From the NCBI RefSeq assembly GCF_001652915.1, contig NZ_BBQI01000090.1, forward strand, positions 62,001-126,000: 64,000 nt of DNA, given 5' to 3'. The notes below the pieces were generated by a model that did no database searches, was not told the origin of the DNA, and saw only the letters and a list, made by a program, of their open reading frames with translations. Source of the stretch: Cupriavidus sp. D384 (lineage in GTDB: Bacteria; Pseudomonadota; Gammaproteobacteria; Burkholderiales; Burkholderiaceae). Of this stretch, positions 1-8,639 are shown piece after piece (the stretch's first letter is position 1; every line of letters starts with the position of its first letter). Position numbers and translations under genes: made by a program.

Positions 1-1269
1 ATCGTCTTCCTGGCAATTGGCGCCTGGATTCCGGTCGCCATCGCCGTCACGTCGTGGGTGGGCCTGGTGATCTTCTCCGACCACGACGCACTGGTGAACC
101 TGGCAAACGCGTGGTGGTCGTCCAGCGCGTCGTACACGCTGGCGTCGCTGCCACTGTTCGTGTGGATGGGCGAAATCCTGTTCCGCACCAAGCTTTCCGA
201 GCAGATGTTCAACGGCCTGTCGCCATGGCTGAACTGGCTGCCGGGACGCCTCATGCACGTCAACATCCTGGGCTGCGGCATCTTCGGATCGGTCTCGGGA
301 TCGTCGGCGGCCACCTGCGCCACGATTGCCAAGTCCGCCCTGCCCGAACTGACCCGGCGCGGCTACGACGAGCGCGTCACGCTGGGGTCGCTGTCGTGCG
401 CGGGCACGCTGGGTATCCTCATCCCGCCATCGATCACGATGGTGGTGTACGCGGTGTCGGCCGACGTGTCGATCATCCGCGTGTTCCTGGCCGGGTTCCT
501 GCCGGGGCTGCTGCTGATGCTGCTGTTCTCGGGCTATATCGTGGTCTGGGCGCTGATGAACCCTAGCCGGACCCCGCCGGCCGAGACCTTCGGCTGGGGC
601 GCGCGCCTGGCATCGATCCGGCAGCTGATGCCCTGCATCATCCTGATCGCGTTCATCACCTGGATCATGATGGCCGGCTATTCCACCGCCACCGAGGCGG
701 CCGCCTATGGCGTGGTGGCGTCGCTGGCGCTCGCCTGGGCCGGCGGATCGCTGACGCGCAAGGCGTTCTGGGAAAGCCTGATGTCGGCCACCCGGCTGAC
801 CGCGATGATCATGTTCGTGCTGGGCGCCACGTCGTTCCTGTCGGTCACCATGAGCTTCACGGGCATTCCGCGCGCGCTGGCCGAGTGGGTGGCCGCGCTG
901 CACCTGTCGCCGTGGGCGCTGATCGCGGTACTGACCGTGATCTACATCCTGCTGGGCACGGCGCTCGACGGCATTTCGATGATCGCGCTGACCACGGCCA
1001 CGGTGCTGCCCATGGTGCAGGCCGCCGGGTTCGATCTGGTATGGTTTGGCATCTTCATCGTGCTGCTGGTGGAAATCGCAGAGGTGACGCCGCCGGTGGG
1101 CTTCAACCTCTTCGTGCTCCAAAGCATGACAGGCAAGGACAGCAACTATATTGCGCGCGTGTCACTGCCGTTCTTCATGATGATGGTCGTTGCCATCGGC
1201 ATCATCACGGTCTGGCCGACCGTGGTCACCTGGCTGCCCGACGTGGTGATGGCGAAGGAGCTCAAGTAG
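1..1269 (+). CDS. TRAP transporter large permease, DctM-like (5' end outside window)
   Basis: Large membrane subunit of a tripartite ATP-independent periplasmic transporter, which imports an organic acid or similar solute using an ion gradient. The frame is open from base 1, so the start codon lies outside. About 422 residues are visible, close to the usual DctM length near 425, so only a few N-terminal residues are missing. The protein is almost entirely hydrophobic helices and carries the family-typical GSVSGSSAATCATI and GTLGILIPPSI stretches near residues 96 and 137. The receptor and small permease should lie just upstream. The dadA-like gene follows after 39 bases, so the transported solute may be an amino acid or a derivative; that is inference. 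Confidence 0.9.
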   Translation: MVFLAIGAWIPVAIAVTSWVGLVIFSDHDALVNLANAWWSSSASYTLASLPLFVWMGEILFRTKLSEQMFNGLSPWLNWLPGRLMHVNILGCGIFGSVSGSSAATCATIAKSALPELTRRGYDERVTLGSLSCAGTLGILIPPSITMVVYAVSADVSIIRVFLAGFLPGLLLMLLFSGYIVVWALMNPSRTPPAETFGWGARLASIRQLMPCIILIAFITWIMMAGYSTATEAAAYGVVASLALAWAGGSLTRKAFWESLMSATRLTAMIMFVLGATSFLSVTMSFTGIPRALAEWVAALHLSPWALIAVLTVIYILLGTALDGISMIALTTATVLPMVQAAGFDLVWFGIFIVLLVEIAEVTPPVGFNLFVLQSMTGKDSNYIARVSLPFFMMMVVAIGIITVWPTVVTWLPDVVMAKELK

Positions 1270-1308
1270 GCCCGCAAACCCGCAGTCATCCACAGGAAAC
1301 CCGCCCGG

Positions 1309-2604
1309 ATGCACGTTATCGTCATCGGCGCCGGCGCCATCGGCGTCTGTTCGGCCTGGTATCTGCGCCAGGCCGGTTTCACCGTTACCGTGCTGGACCG
1401 GCGCGGCGCGGCCGCGCAAGAGGCCAGCTTCGGCAACGCCGGCGTGATCGCGCCGGGCTACGTCACCCCGTGGGCGGCGCCCGGCATGCCGGGCAAGGTG
1501 CTGCGCGCGCTGTTCCAGCGCGAATCGCCGGTGCTGTTCCGGCCCGGCATCGACCCGGCGATGTGGCGCTGGATCGGCCGATGGCTGCGCGAATGCGACG
1601 GCGAGCGCTATCGCATCAACAAGCTGCGCATGCAGCGCGTGGCGTTTTACAGCCGTCAGTGCCTGCACCAGCTGCGCGACACACTTGAGATCGACTACGA
1701 GCAGTCGCGCGGGTACCTCCAGCTGTTCCGCACCCGGAAGGACCTTGAACTGGCCGCGCCGGCCCTGGCGCTGCTGCGCGAGAACAATGTGCCGCACCGG
1801 CTCCTGGATGCGGCGGGCTGCCGACAGATCGAACCGGGCCTGACCGACGACACCCCGCTGGCAGGCGGCCTGCACCTGCCCGAGGACGAATCGGGCAATT
1901 GCCCCATGTTCGTGCGCCGGCTGCACCAGCACGCCGAGGCCGCAGGCGTGCAGTTCCGCTTCCAGACCGACGTGGCGCGGCTGCACGCCGATCCGGCCGG
2001 GACGCTGTCCGTTGAACTGGCCCCGGCCCAACGCGGCGCCACGCCCGAGATCCTGCGTGCCGATCGCGTGCTGGTGGCTGCCGGCGTGGGCAGCGTCGGC
2101 CTGCTGCGTCCGCTTGGGCTGCGCGTGCCGATCTATCCGGTCAAGGGCTATTCGGCCACGGTCATGGTGCGCGATGAACTGCAGGCGCCGCTTGGCGCGC
2201 TGATGGACGAATCGTTCAAGGTCGCCATCACACGCATGGGCAACCGGCTGCGCGTGGCCGGCACCGCCGAACTGGGCTCGCGGCGGCTGGATCTGCGCCC
2301 CGCCGCGCTGAACACGCTGATCAAGGTGGCGCGCGACTGGTTTCCGGTAGCCGGCCACTATCAGGAAGCCACGCTATGGGCTGGTGCCCGCCCGATGCTG
2401 CCCGATGGACCGCCGCTGATCGGCGCCACGCGCGTGCCGGGGCTGTTCCTGAACCTGGGACACGGCTCCACGGGCTGGGCGATGAGCTGCGGATCGGGCA
2501 AAATTGCCGCAGACCAGATTGCCGCCAGCGCCGGCCAGGGCACGGGGCCCGCCATCGACATGGAAGGGCTGACCCCGGCGCGCTACCGGCTGGCGCCCGC
2601 GTGA
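1309..2604 (+). CDS. dadA: D-amino-acid dehydrogenase-like FAD oxidoreductase (DadA family)
   Basis: Flavoprotein of 431 residues that would oxidatively deaminate D-amino acids to 2-oxo acids and pass electrons to the respiratory chain. The N-terminus has the FAD-binding Rossmann motif GAGAIG at residues 7-12, followed by an acidic residue at the end of the second strand. The middle carries a PVKGYS stretch and the C-terminus an HGSTGWAMSCGSGK block, both typical of DadA. Length matches the E. coli enzyme (432). It lies 39 bases after the TRAP permease and 7 bases before the NAD(P)HX repair gene, so it is probably co-transcribed. Related amine oxidases (glycine or proline-type) cannot be excluded, so substrate specificity is inferred. 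Confidence 0.8.
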   Translation: MHVIVIGAGAIGVCSAWYLRQAGFTVTVLDRRGAAAQEASFGNAGVIAPGYVTPWAAPGMPGKVLRALFQRESPVLFRPGIDPAMWRWIGRWLRECDGERYRINKLRMQRVAFYSRQCLHQLRDTLEIDYEQSRGYLQLFRTRKDLELAAPALALLRENNVPHRLLDAAGCRQIEPGLTDDTPLAGGLHLPEDESGNCPMFVRRLHQHAEAAGVQFRFQTDVARLHADPAGTLSVELAPAQRGATPEILRADRVLVAAGVGSVGLLRPLGLRVPIYPVKGYSATVMVRDELQAPLGALMDESFKVAITRMGNRLRVAGTAELGSRRLDLRPAALNTLIKVARDWFPVAGHYQEATLWAGARPMLPDGPPLIGATRVPGLFLNLGHGSTGWAMSCGSGKIAADQIAASAGQGTGPAIDMEGLTPARYRLAPA

Positions 2605-2611
2605 GCACGAC

Positions 2612-4243
2612 ATGAATACCGACGTCCCCTCTTCTACCTCGCCTGCCAACCCGCCATCCGGCCCGGCGGAAACCAATGCCGCAGCCGCCTGGGTCGCGCT
2701 CGATGCCGCCGGCGACGATCCAACCCCGCTCTACGACGTGGCCGCGATCCGCCGCGTGGAGCAGGCAGGCCTGGATGCCACGCCGCCCTTCACGCTGATG
2801 TCGCGCGCCGGTGCCGCCGCAGCTGACTGGATCCACCAGCACGTACCCAATGGCCGCGTCCTGTTCCTCGCCGGCCGTGGCAACAATGGCGGCGATGCCC
2901 TGGTGGCCGCCACGCGCCTGCACCAGGCCGGACGCCTGGTCGAAGCGTGGCTGATCGCCGAAGCGGACCAGTTGCCGGCCGATGCCGCGCGGGCCTGGTT
3001 CGAGGCCCGCAGCGCCGGCGTGCCGCTGCTGGCGATGCATCCGGACCCCGATGCGGCCCTGCCGCCCTGGCCCACGGGCTGCGTCGCGGTCGTCGACGGC
3101 CTGCTTGGCATCGGCCTGAACCGTGCCGCCGATGGCGACGTGGCACGCTGGATCGCGCATCTCAACGGGTCGCATCTACCGGTCTACGCGCTCGATATCC
3201 CGAGCGGCCTGTTTGCCGATACGGGCGCGGGCCAGCCGGCCGTCCGCGCACGCCGCACACTGACGTTCCTGGGCGCCAAGCCTGGGCTGCTGACGCTGGA
3301 CGGCCGCGACTGCGCGGGCGCCATCGATATTGCCCCGCTGGGCCTGGATTATCCGCCCGCCGAGCGGCCGGCAGCCATCGTCAACCAGCCTGGCGCATTC
3401 CTGCATGCCCTGCCGCGCCGCGAGCATTCGGCCAACAAGGGCCGCTTCGGCAGCCTGGCCGTAATCGGCGGCAACCATGGCATGACCGGCGCCCCGCTGC
3501 TCGGCGCCCGTGCCGCGCTGCATCTCGGGGCGGGTCGCGTGCATGTGGGCTTTCTGGCCCAGCCGGCGCCGGCCATCGATCCGGTCCACCCGGAACTGAT
3601 GCTGCATCCGGTGGCGGAACTATCGCTCGATGCCATGTCGGCATTCGTGGCCGGGCCAGGCATGGGCAGCGGCACGGCGGCGCGCAAGCAACTGGCCCAG
3701 CTGATCGGCTTCTGCGCCAATGCCGAGCCTCCGCTGCCGCTGGTGCTCGATGCCGATGCCCTGAACCTGCTGGCCACGGACGAGACGCTCAACCAGTCGC
3801 TGATCGACAGTGGCCTGGATTGCGTGTTGACGCCGCATCCGCTGGAAGCCGCGCGCCTGCTTGGCAGCAACGTGGCCGATGTGCAGCGCGACCGCCTGGC
3901 CGCAGCCCACGCACTGGCTACGCGCTGGCAGGCCACCGTCGTGCTGAAGGGATCGGGCACGGTGATCGCCTCGGCCGAGAATGCGCCGGCCACCATCAAT
4001 CCCACCGGCAATGCCGGGCTTTCCACGGCCGGCACCGGCGATGTCCTGGCCGGAATGATCGGCGCGCTGCTGGCACAAGGCGTGCCGATGCTGGCGGCGG
4101 CGCGGGCCGGGGTATGGATTCACGGGCGTGCCGCCGATCGGCTGGTGGCCGCTGGCACGGGGCCCGCGGGCCTGACCGCGAGCGAACTCTACCTGCCCGC
4201 ACGGGCCATCTTCAACGCGTTGCTGCAAGGCGGCGCGGCATGA
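2612..4243 (+). CDS. nnr: Bifunctional NAD(P)H-hydrate epimerase / ADP-dependent NAD(P)H-hydrate dehydratase
   Basis: Metabolite-repair enzyme of 543 residues that epimerises damaged NAD(P)HX and dehydrates the S form back to NAD(P)H with ADP. The N-terminal YjeF_N domain (about 45-255) has the GRGNNGGDA motif at 88-96. The C-terminal carbohydrate-kinase-like domain begins near the NKGRFGSLAVIGG stretch and contains the AGTGDVLAGMIGALLAQG nucleotide-binding motif. The first 35 or so residues are an Ala/Pro/Ser-rich extension not needed by the family, so the true start could be slightly downstream. The gene overlaps the following exporter gene by four bases (ATGA), indicating translational coupling. 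Confidence 0.92.
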   Translation: MNTDVPSSTSPANPPSGPAETNAAAAWVALDAAGDDPTPLYDVAAIRRVEQAGLDATPPFTLMSRAGAAAADWIHQHVPNGRVLFLAGRGNNGGDALVAATRLHQAGRLVEAWLIAEADQLPADAARAWFEARSAGVPLLAMHPDPDAALPPWPTGCVAVVDGLLGIGLNRAADGDVARWIAHLNGSHLPVYALDIPSGLFADTGAGQPAVRARRTLTFLGAKPGLLTLDGRDCAGAIDIAPLGLDYPPAERPAAIVNQPGAFLHALPRREHSANKGRFGSLAVIGGNHGMTGAPLLGARAALHLGAGRVHVGFLAQPAPAIDPVHPELMLHPVAELSLDAMSAFVAGPGMGSGTAARKQLAQLIGFCANAEPPLPLVLDADALNLLATDETLNQSLIDSGLDCVLTPHPLEAARLLGSNVADVQRDRLAAAHALATRWQATVVLKGSGTVIASAENAPATINPTGNAGLSTAGTGDVLAGMIGALLAQGVPMLAAARAGVWIHGRAADRLVAAGTGPAGLTASELYLPARAIFNALLQGGAA

Positions 4244-5187
4244 CGCAGGCCGCAACACTGACTGGCGGCGAAAATGGCGATGGCGCGCGGCGCCGTCTGC
4301 TGACCGGCATCGCCCTGCTGGTCATCGGCCAGTGGATCCTGAGCCTGCTCGATGCCACGGGCAAGACGCTGACCCAACAGGGCCTGCCCGTGGTGGCCGT
4401 GGCCTGGGTCCGGTATCTGGGCCATGTGGTGGCGATCTTCCTGCTGATCGGCCCGACGCGCTGGCAACGCCAGTCGCGCCCGACCGCGCCACGCCTGCAA
4501 TGGCTGCGCGGGGCGCTGATGCTGGCTTCGACACTGGTGTTCTTCAGCGTGCTGAAGCTGATGCCGCTGGCGACGGCCACCGCGCTGAATTTCTGTGCGC
4601 CGCTGATCGTCGTGGCGCTGTCTCCCTGGCTGCTGGGCGAGCGCCCCGGCCTGCATGCGCGCTGGACGCGCTGGATCGGGGTCGGTATCGGCTTTGCCGG
4701 CATGCTGGTCGTGGTCCGACCCGGCGGCGAACTCGATGCGCTGGGCGTTGGGCTGGGCCTGCTCTCGGCGCTGCTGTTTGCACTGCTGCAGATGCTGACG
4801 CGCCGCATCGCCGCACATGACGCGCCCATGACAACGCTGATCCAGAGCGGCGTGACCGGTGCCGCCCTGACCACGCTGCTGGTGCCATTCTTCTGGTTCG
4901 AGTCCGTGCCGACGCTGGCGCAGGCGGCACTGCTGCTGTCGGCCGGGCTGACCGGGTCGGTCGGACACTACTTTGTGATTCGCGCGTTCCAGTACGCCGA
5001 TGCCTCGTTCCTGAGCCCGTTCCTGTACCTGCAGATCTTCTCCGCCACCGTGGTCGGATATTTCGCATTCGGCCACTTGCCGGACTGGACTACCGCGCTG
5101 GGCATTGCCGTGATCTGCGCGGGCGGCCTGTGCGTGGCAGGCGGCGAACCCCTGCTGCGCCGGGTGGCCGCACGACTGCGCCGCTAA
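4240..5187 (+). CDS. EamA/DMT-superfamily transporter
   Basis: Inner-membrane protein of 315 residues with about ten hydrophobic helices arranged as two EamA repeats. Members export or import small metabolites; the substrate cannot be read from the sequence. The ATG lies in an ATGA overlap with the stop of the NAD(P)HX repair gene. The second half contains a repeat-typical run with GSVGHYFVIRAFQYADAS near residues 240-257. Long C-rich antisense frames over this gene are shadows. Confidence 0.85.
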   Translation: MTQAATLTGGENGDGARRRLLTGIALLVIGQWILSLLDATGKTLTQQGLPVVAVAWVRYLGHVVAIFLLIGPTRWQRQSRPTAPRLQWLRGALMLASTLVFFSVLKLMPLATATALNFCAPLIVVALSPWLLGERPGLHARWTRWIGVGIGFAGMLVVVRPGGELDALGVGLGLLSALLFALLQMLTRRIAAHDAPMTTLIQSGVTGAALTTLLVPFFWFESVPTLAQAALLLSAGLTGSVGHYFVIRAFQYADASFLSPFLYLQIFSATVVGYFAFGHLPDWTTALGIAVICAGGLCVAGGEPLLRRVAARLRR

Positions 5188-5436
5188 CGCGCGCTGGCGC
5201 ACAGACCGGCGCATGGCCGGCAGCGCACAACCACAGGGCACCCCCGCGCACAATGCCGGCACCAAGTCGGACAACGCCCGATACGGCGCAGGCGGATCGG
5301 CTGTTAAGGTTTTGCCGATGCCGCAAGTGCCGTTACGTTTTGCTGCTACTTTCGGCTTTTGACATCACATCGGAGCGATATACTTGCGCTCAGGCCCGTC
5401 ACTACGGGCCATGCCCCGAGAATTTCAGAATACCCC
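5188..5436 (+). promoter_or_regulatory. Intergenic region before pgi with a candidate promoter
   Basis: This 249-base gap holds no gene. A perfect -35 hexamer TTGACA is at 5359-5364. The possible -10 elements are TATACT at 5379-5384 (spacer only 14) or TACTTG at 5381-5386 (spacer 16), so the promoter is plausible but not textbook. A TTG codon at 5359 would extend the pgi frame, but it is part of the -35 element and was not chosen as the start. Confidence 0.4.
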
Positions 5437-7065
5437 ATGCCGACTGAACTCCACGCCTGGACCGCCCTGCGCCACCACTACGATGCCATCCGCCATACGC
5501 CGATGCAGCAGTGGTTTGCCGAGGCCGAAGCCGCCCGCCGCGTCGAGGACTTCTCGCTGGAAGCCGCCGGCCTGTACCTCGATTTTTCGAAGAACCGCAT
5601 CACGTTCGAGACCTTTGCCCTGCTTATGAAGCTGGCCGAGGAAGCGGGCGTGGCCCAGCGCCGCGACGCCATGTTCGCGGGCGAGCATATCAATACGACC
5701 GAAGACCGCGCCGCCCTGCACGTGGCGTTGCGCGCCCTGCCCGACGCCCCGTTCAAGGTGGATGGGTCATCGGTCATGCCTGGCATCAACGACGTACTGC
5801 GCCGCATGCGCGATTTCGCCGCCAGCGTGCGCACCGGCAACTGGACCGGCTTCAACGGCCAGACCATCACCGACATCGTCAACATCGGCATCGGCGGATC
5901 GGACCTGGGTCCGCGCATGGTGTGCCGGTCCCTGGCTCACCTGGCGGACCCGCAAGGGCCTCGCATGCATTTCGTGTCCAATGTCGACGGGACCGAACTG
6001 GCCGAAACGCTGGTGCGGCTGGACCCGGCGCGCACGCTCGTCATCGTGTGCTCGAAGACGTTCACGACGCTGGAAACCATGGCCAACGCGTGCAGCATGC
6101 GCGACTGGTTCCTGCGCCACGGCGTGGCCGAAAACCAGTTGGCGCGCCATTTCGTTGCCGTGTCGACCAACCGTGAAGCCGTGGTCAGGTTCGGTATCGA
6201 CCCGGCCAACATGTTCGAATTCTGGGACTGGATCGGCGGCCGCTTCTCGCTCTGGTCGTCGGTTGGCCTGTCGATTGCATTGGCCTTAGGCTTCGACGCC
6301 TTCGAAGACCTGTTGCTGGGCGGCCGGGCCATGGACGATCATTTCCGCACGGCGCCCCTGGCGCGCAACATGCCCGTGGTAATGGGCATGCTCGGCATCT
6401 GGTATCGCAATTTCTTTGGAATGCCGACCAGCTGCATGGCACCCTATTCGACGTCGCTCGAACTATTTCCGGCCTTCCTGCAGCAACTGGAAATGGAGAG
6501 TAATGGCAAGTCAGTGCAGCTGAACGGCGACCCGGCGCACGTGGAAACGTCGCCGGTGGTCTGGGGCACGGCGGGCACCAACGGGCAGCACGCCTATTTC
6601 CAGATGATCCATCAGGGATCGCAGATCGTACCCGTGGATTTCGTGGCGCCCCTGGTGCCGCCCCGCGACCTGCCCGGCCATCACGCCAAGCTGCTGGCGA
6701 ACTGCTTTGCCCAGGCCGAGGCGCTGATGCGGGGCCGTGGCGCCGATGAACTGCGCGCCGCCGGGGTCACTGACGAGGCACGCATCCCGCATATGGTGTT
6801 CGAGGGCAACCGTCCCAGCAATACGCTGCTGATGGAGGATCTGACTCCGCACGTGCTGGGCGCGCTGATCGCGCTCTATGAGCACCGCACCTTCGTGCAG
6901 GGCGTGGTGTGGAACATCAATTCGTTCGACCAGTGGGGCGTGGAACTGGGCAAGATCCTGGCGCGGCCGATCGAGCAGGAACTCACGGGCCAGGGCACGT
7001 CCACGCATGATGCGTCGACGGCAGCGCTGATCGCACGGGCTCGCGGTGTGCTGGGGCGCGGCTGA
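5437..7065 (+). CDS. pgi: Glucose-6-phosphate isomerase
   Basis: Cytoplasmic enzyme of 542 residues interconverting glucose-6-phosphate and fructose-6-phosphate. Both family signatures are visible: IGGRFSLWSSVGLS in the middle and FDQWGVELGK near the C-terminus. GIGGSDLGPRM and SKTFTTLET correspond to phosphate-binding loops. The start ATG at 5437 (MPTELHAW) fits the usual family N-terminus, and the upstream in-frame TTG would add 26 unsupported residues. The gene stands alone and is convergent with the ABC ATPase gene downstream. Confidence 0.96.
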   Translation: MPTELHAWTALRHHYDAIRHTPMQQWFAEAEAARRVEDFSLEAAGLYLDFSKNRITFETFALLMKLAEEAGVAQRRDAMFAGEHINTTEDRAALHVALRALPDAPFKVDGSSVMPGINDVLRRMRDFAASVRTGNWTGFNGQTITDIVNIGIGGSDLGPRMVCRSLAHLADPQGPRMHFVSNVDGTELAETLVRLDPARTLVIVCSKTFTTLETMANACSMRDWFLRHGVAENQLARHFVAVSTNREAVVRFGIDPANMFEFWDWIGGRFSLWSSVGLSIALALGFDAFEDLLLGGRAMDDHFRTAPLARNMPVVMGMLGIWYRNFFGMPTSCMAPYSTSLELFPAFLQQLEMESNGKSVQLNGDPAHVETSPVVWGTAGTNGQHAYFQMIHQGSQIVPVDFVAPLVPPRDLPGHHAKLLANCFAQAEALMRGRGADELRAAGVTDEARIPHMVFEGNRPSNTLLMEDLTPHVLGALIALYEHRTFVQGVVWNINSFDQWGVELGKILARPIEQELTGQGTSTHDASTAALIARARGVLGRG

Positions 7066-7125
7066 GGCAGGCGGCGGCGGTTGCCACCTTCACGCCGCTC
7101 CCGGCCTTGATCGGCTGACTGCCCG

Positions 7126-7824
7126 CTAGATTTCGGTACCCATCAACTCGTCGCTCGCCACGCGTCCGGCATCGATGGTCAGGATGCGGCCACAACGCGC
7201 AGCGACCGAGCGGTCGTGGGTCACCAGCACCAGCGTGGAACCGGCGTCGCGATTGAGTTCGAACATCAGCGCGATCACCGCTTCGCCGGTGGCGGTGTCC
7301 AGGCTGCCGGTCGGCTCGTCGGCAAACAGGATGTCCGGCCGCGCCACGAATGCGCGGGCCAGTGCCACACGCTGCTGCTCACCCCCCGACAGCGTTCGGG
7401 GATAGTGCGTCAGACGCTTGCCCAGCCCCACACGCTCAAGCATTTCCGTGGCACGCTCGCGTACACGCACGGTTTCGCCACGCAGCTCCAGCGGCAGCAT
7501 CACGTTTTCCAGCGCGGTCAGATGCCCCACCAGCTGGAACGACTGGAACACAAAGCCGACATGGCGCCCGCGCAGCGCGGCGCGCTGGTCTTCATCGAGC
7601 TGGAAGATATCCTGCCCGTGCAGGCTGACCGAGCCAGTGCTGGGCAAGTCCAGCCCGGCCAGCAGGCCCAGCAGCGTGGATTTGCCAGACCCCGACGCGC
7701 CGACGATCGCCAGCGTTTCGCCGGCCGTGACGGAAAACGTGACGTCGTGCAGAATCGTCAGCGAACCCGTCGTGTCGGCTACGGTCTTTCCGAGTGACGC
7801 GACAGCAAGAATGGAAGAGGACAT
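7126..7824 (-). CDS. ABC transporter ATP-binding protein, YbbA/LolD type
   Basis: Cytoplasmic ATPase of 232 residues. Walker [10 protein letters not shown] is at 42-50, the signature LSGGEQ at 145-150 and Walker B ILFADEP at 165-171, which places it in the MacB/LolD/YbbA group. As in E. coli ybbA/tesA, it is divergent from a GDSL esterase. Its ATG (7824-7822) overlaps the esterase ATG (7823-7825), leaving no intergenic space. The expected FtsX-like permease is not adjacent: the next feature downstream is the end of pgi. The substrate is unknown. Longer in-frame starts exist up to 8001 but run through the esterase gene and were rejected. Confidence 0.85.
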   Translation of the reverse strand: MSSSILAVASLGKTVADTTGSLTILHDVTFSVTAGETLAIVGASGSGKSTLLGLLAGLDLPSTGSVSLHGQDIFQLDEDQRAALRGRHVGFVFQSFQLVGHLTALENVMLPLELRGETVRVRERATEMLERVGLGKRLTHYPRTLSGGEQQRVALARAFVARPDILFADEPTGSLDTATGEAVIALMFELNRDAGSTLVLVTHDRSVAARCGRILTIDAGRVASDELMGTEI

Positions 7825-8518
7825 GCGCGAGAGGATTGCAAACGTTGGTCGCCGGCGGATGCTGGCAGCTTGTGGTGCGACAGCGGTCGCCCTGTTCGGT
7901 TCACTACTGCTGCCGCCCGCCATGGCACAGAGCGCGGCCACTGCGCCGGCCGGGCCTGCCCTACTGGTGCTCGGAGACAGCCTGTCGGCCGAATACGGCA
8001 TTGCACGCGGGACAGGCTGGGCGAGCCTGCTTCAGGAACGCCTGCGCCACGAGCGGTTCGATTATAGCGTCGTGAATGCCAGCATCAGCGGCGAGACCAC
8101 GGTCGGCGGCAAGACCCGGCTTCCGGACCTGCTCAAGCGACACAAGCCGGCCATCGTCATCGTGGAACTGGGCGCCAACGACGCGCTGCGGGGCCTGTCG
8201 CTGCCTTCGACCGAAGCCAACCTGCGCAGCATCATCGGCGACGCGCAGAAGGCCGGCGCACAGGTGGTGCTGGTCGGCATGCGCATCCCCCCGAACTACG
8301 GTGCCGACTACACCGAACGGTTCTTCTCACTGTTCCCGAAACTTGCCGGGGAATACCGCACGCAACTGGTGCCGTTCCTGCTGGACAAGGTCGTGACACG
8401 GCCCGAATGGTTCCAGGAGGACCGGATCCATCCGACCTCGGCTGCCCAGTCGACGCTGCTCGACACGGTCTGGCCGGCACTGAAACCACTGCTCAAGGCC
8501 CCTGCCCGGCGCCGCTGA
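7823..8518 (+). CDS. tesA: GDSL-family arylesterase / thioesterase I (TesA-like), exported
   Basis: SGNH hydrolase of 231 residues cleaving acyl or aryl esters in the periplasm. An N-terminal signal peptide with basic n-region (RRR at 10-12), hydrophobic core and AMA site is predicted to be cut near residue 35. Block I GDSL carries the nucleophile Ser53, block II is NASISGETT, block III is GANDALRG, and block V DRIHPT supplies the catalytic Asp and His. ATG 7823 was chosen because GGAAGAGG precedes it; ATG 7811 or 7859 are alternatives. It is divergent from the YbbA-like ATPase and ends before a bidirectional terminator shared with ppiD. Confidence 0.87.
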   Translation: MRERIANVGRRRMLAACGATAVALFGSLLLPPAMAQSAATAPAGPALLVLGDSLSAEYGIARGTGWASLLQERLRHERFDYSVVNASISGETTVGGKTRLPDLLKRHKPAIVIVELGANDALRGLSLPSTEANLRSIIGDAQKAGAQVVLVGMRIPPNYGADYTERFFSLFPKLAGEYRTQLVPFLLDKVVTRPEWFQEDRIHPTSAAQSTLLDTVWPALKPLLKAPARRR

Positions 8519-8580
8519 CCGTGGCCGCCGCCCCGTGTCCCGATGCAGGGACACGGGCGGACAATGCGCGAAGGAAAAGA

Positions 8581-8615
8581 AAAAGCCCCTGCGGTATGCA
8601 CCTGCAGGGGCTTTT
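8581..8615. terminator. Bidirectional rho-independent terminator between tesA and ppiD
   Basis: AAAAGCCCCTGC at 8581-8592 pairs perfectly with GCAGGGGCTTTT at 8604-8615 around an 11-base loop. Being flanked by A-run and T-run it can act in both directions, which fits the convergent tesA and ppiD genes. Confidence 0.85.
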
Positions 8616-8639
8616 GCCTTCCGGCGTTGCGATGCGGCG

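Noticed and set aside
2947..4239. N-terminal part of a 746-codon frame running into the EamA transporter
   Set aside because: Only the last 315 codons encode the transporter; the rest is an out-of-frame reading of the NAD(P)HX repair gene.
7836..7846. Third LacI-type operator (TTGCAAACGTT)
   Set aside because: Only 11 of 16 palindrome bases are present and it lies inside the esterase coding region, unrelated to the catabolic cluster.
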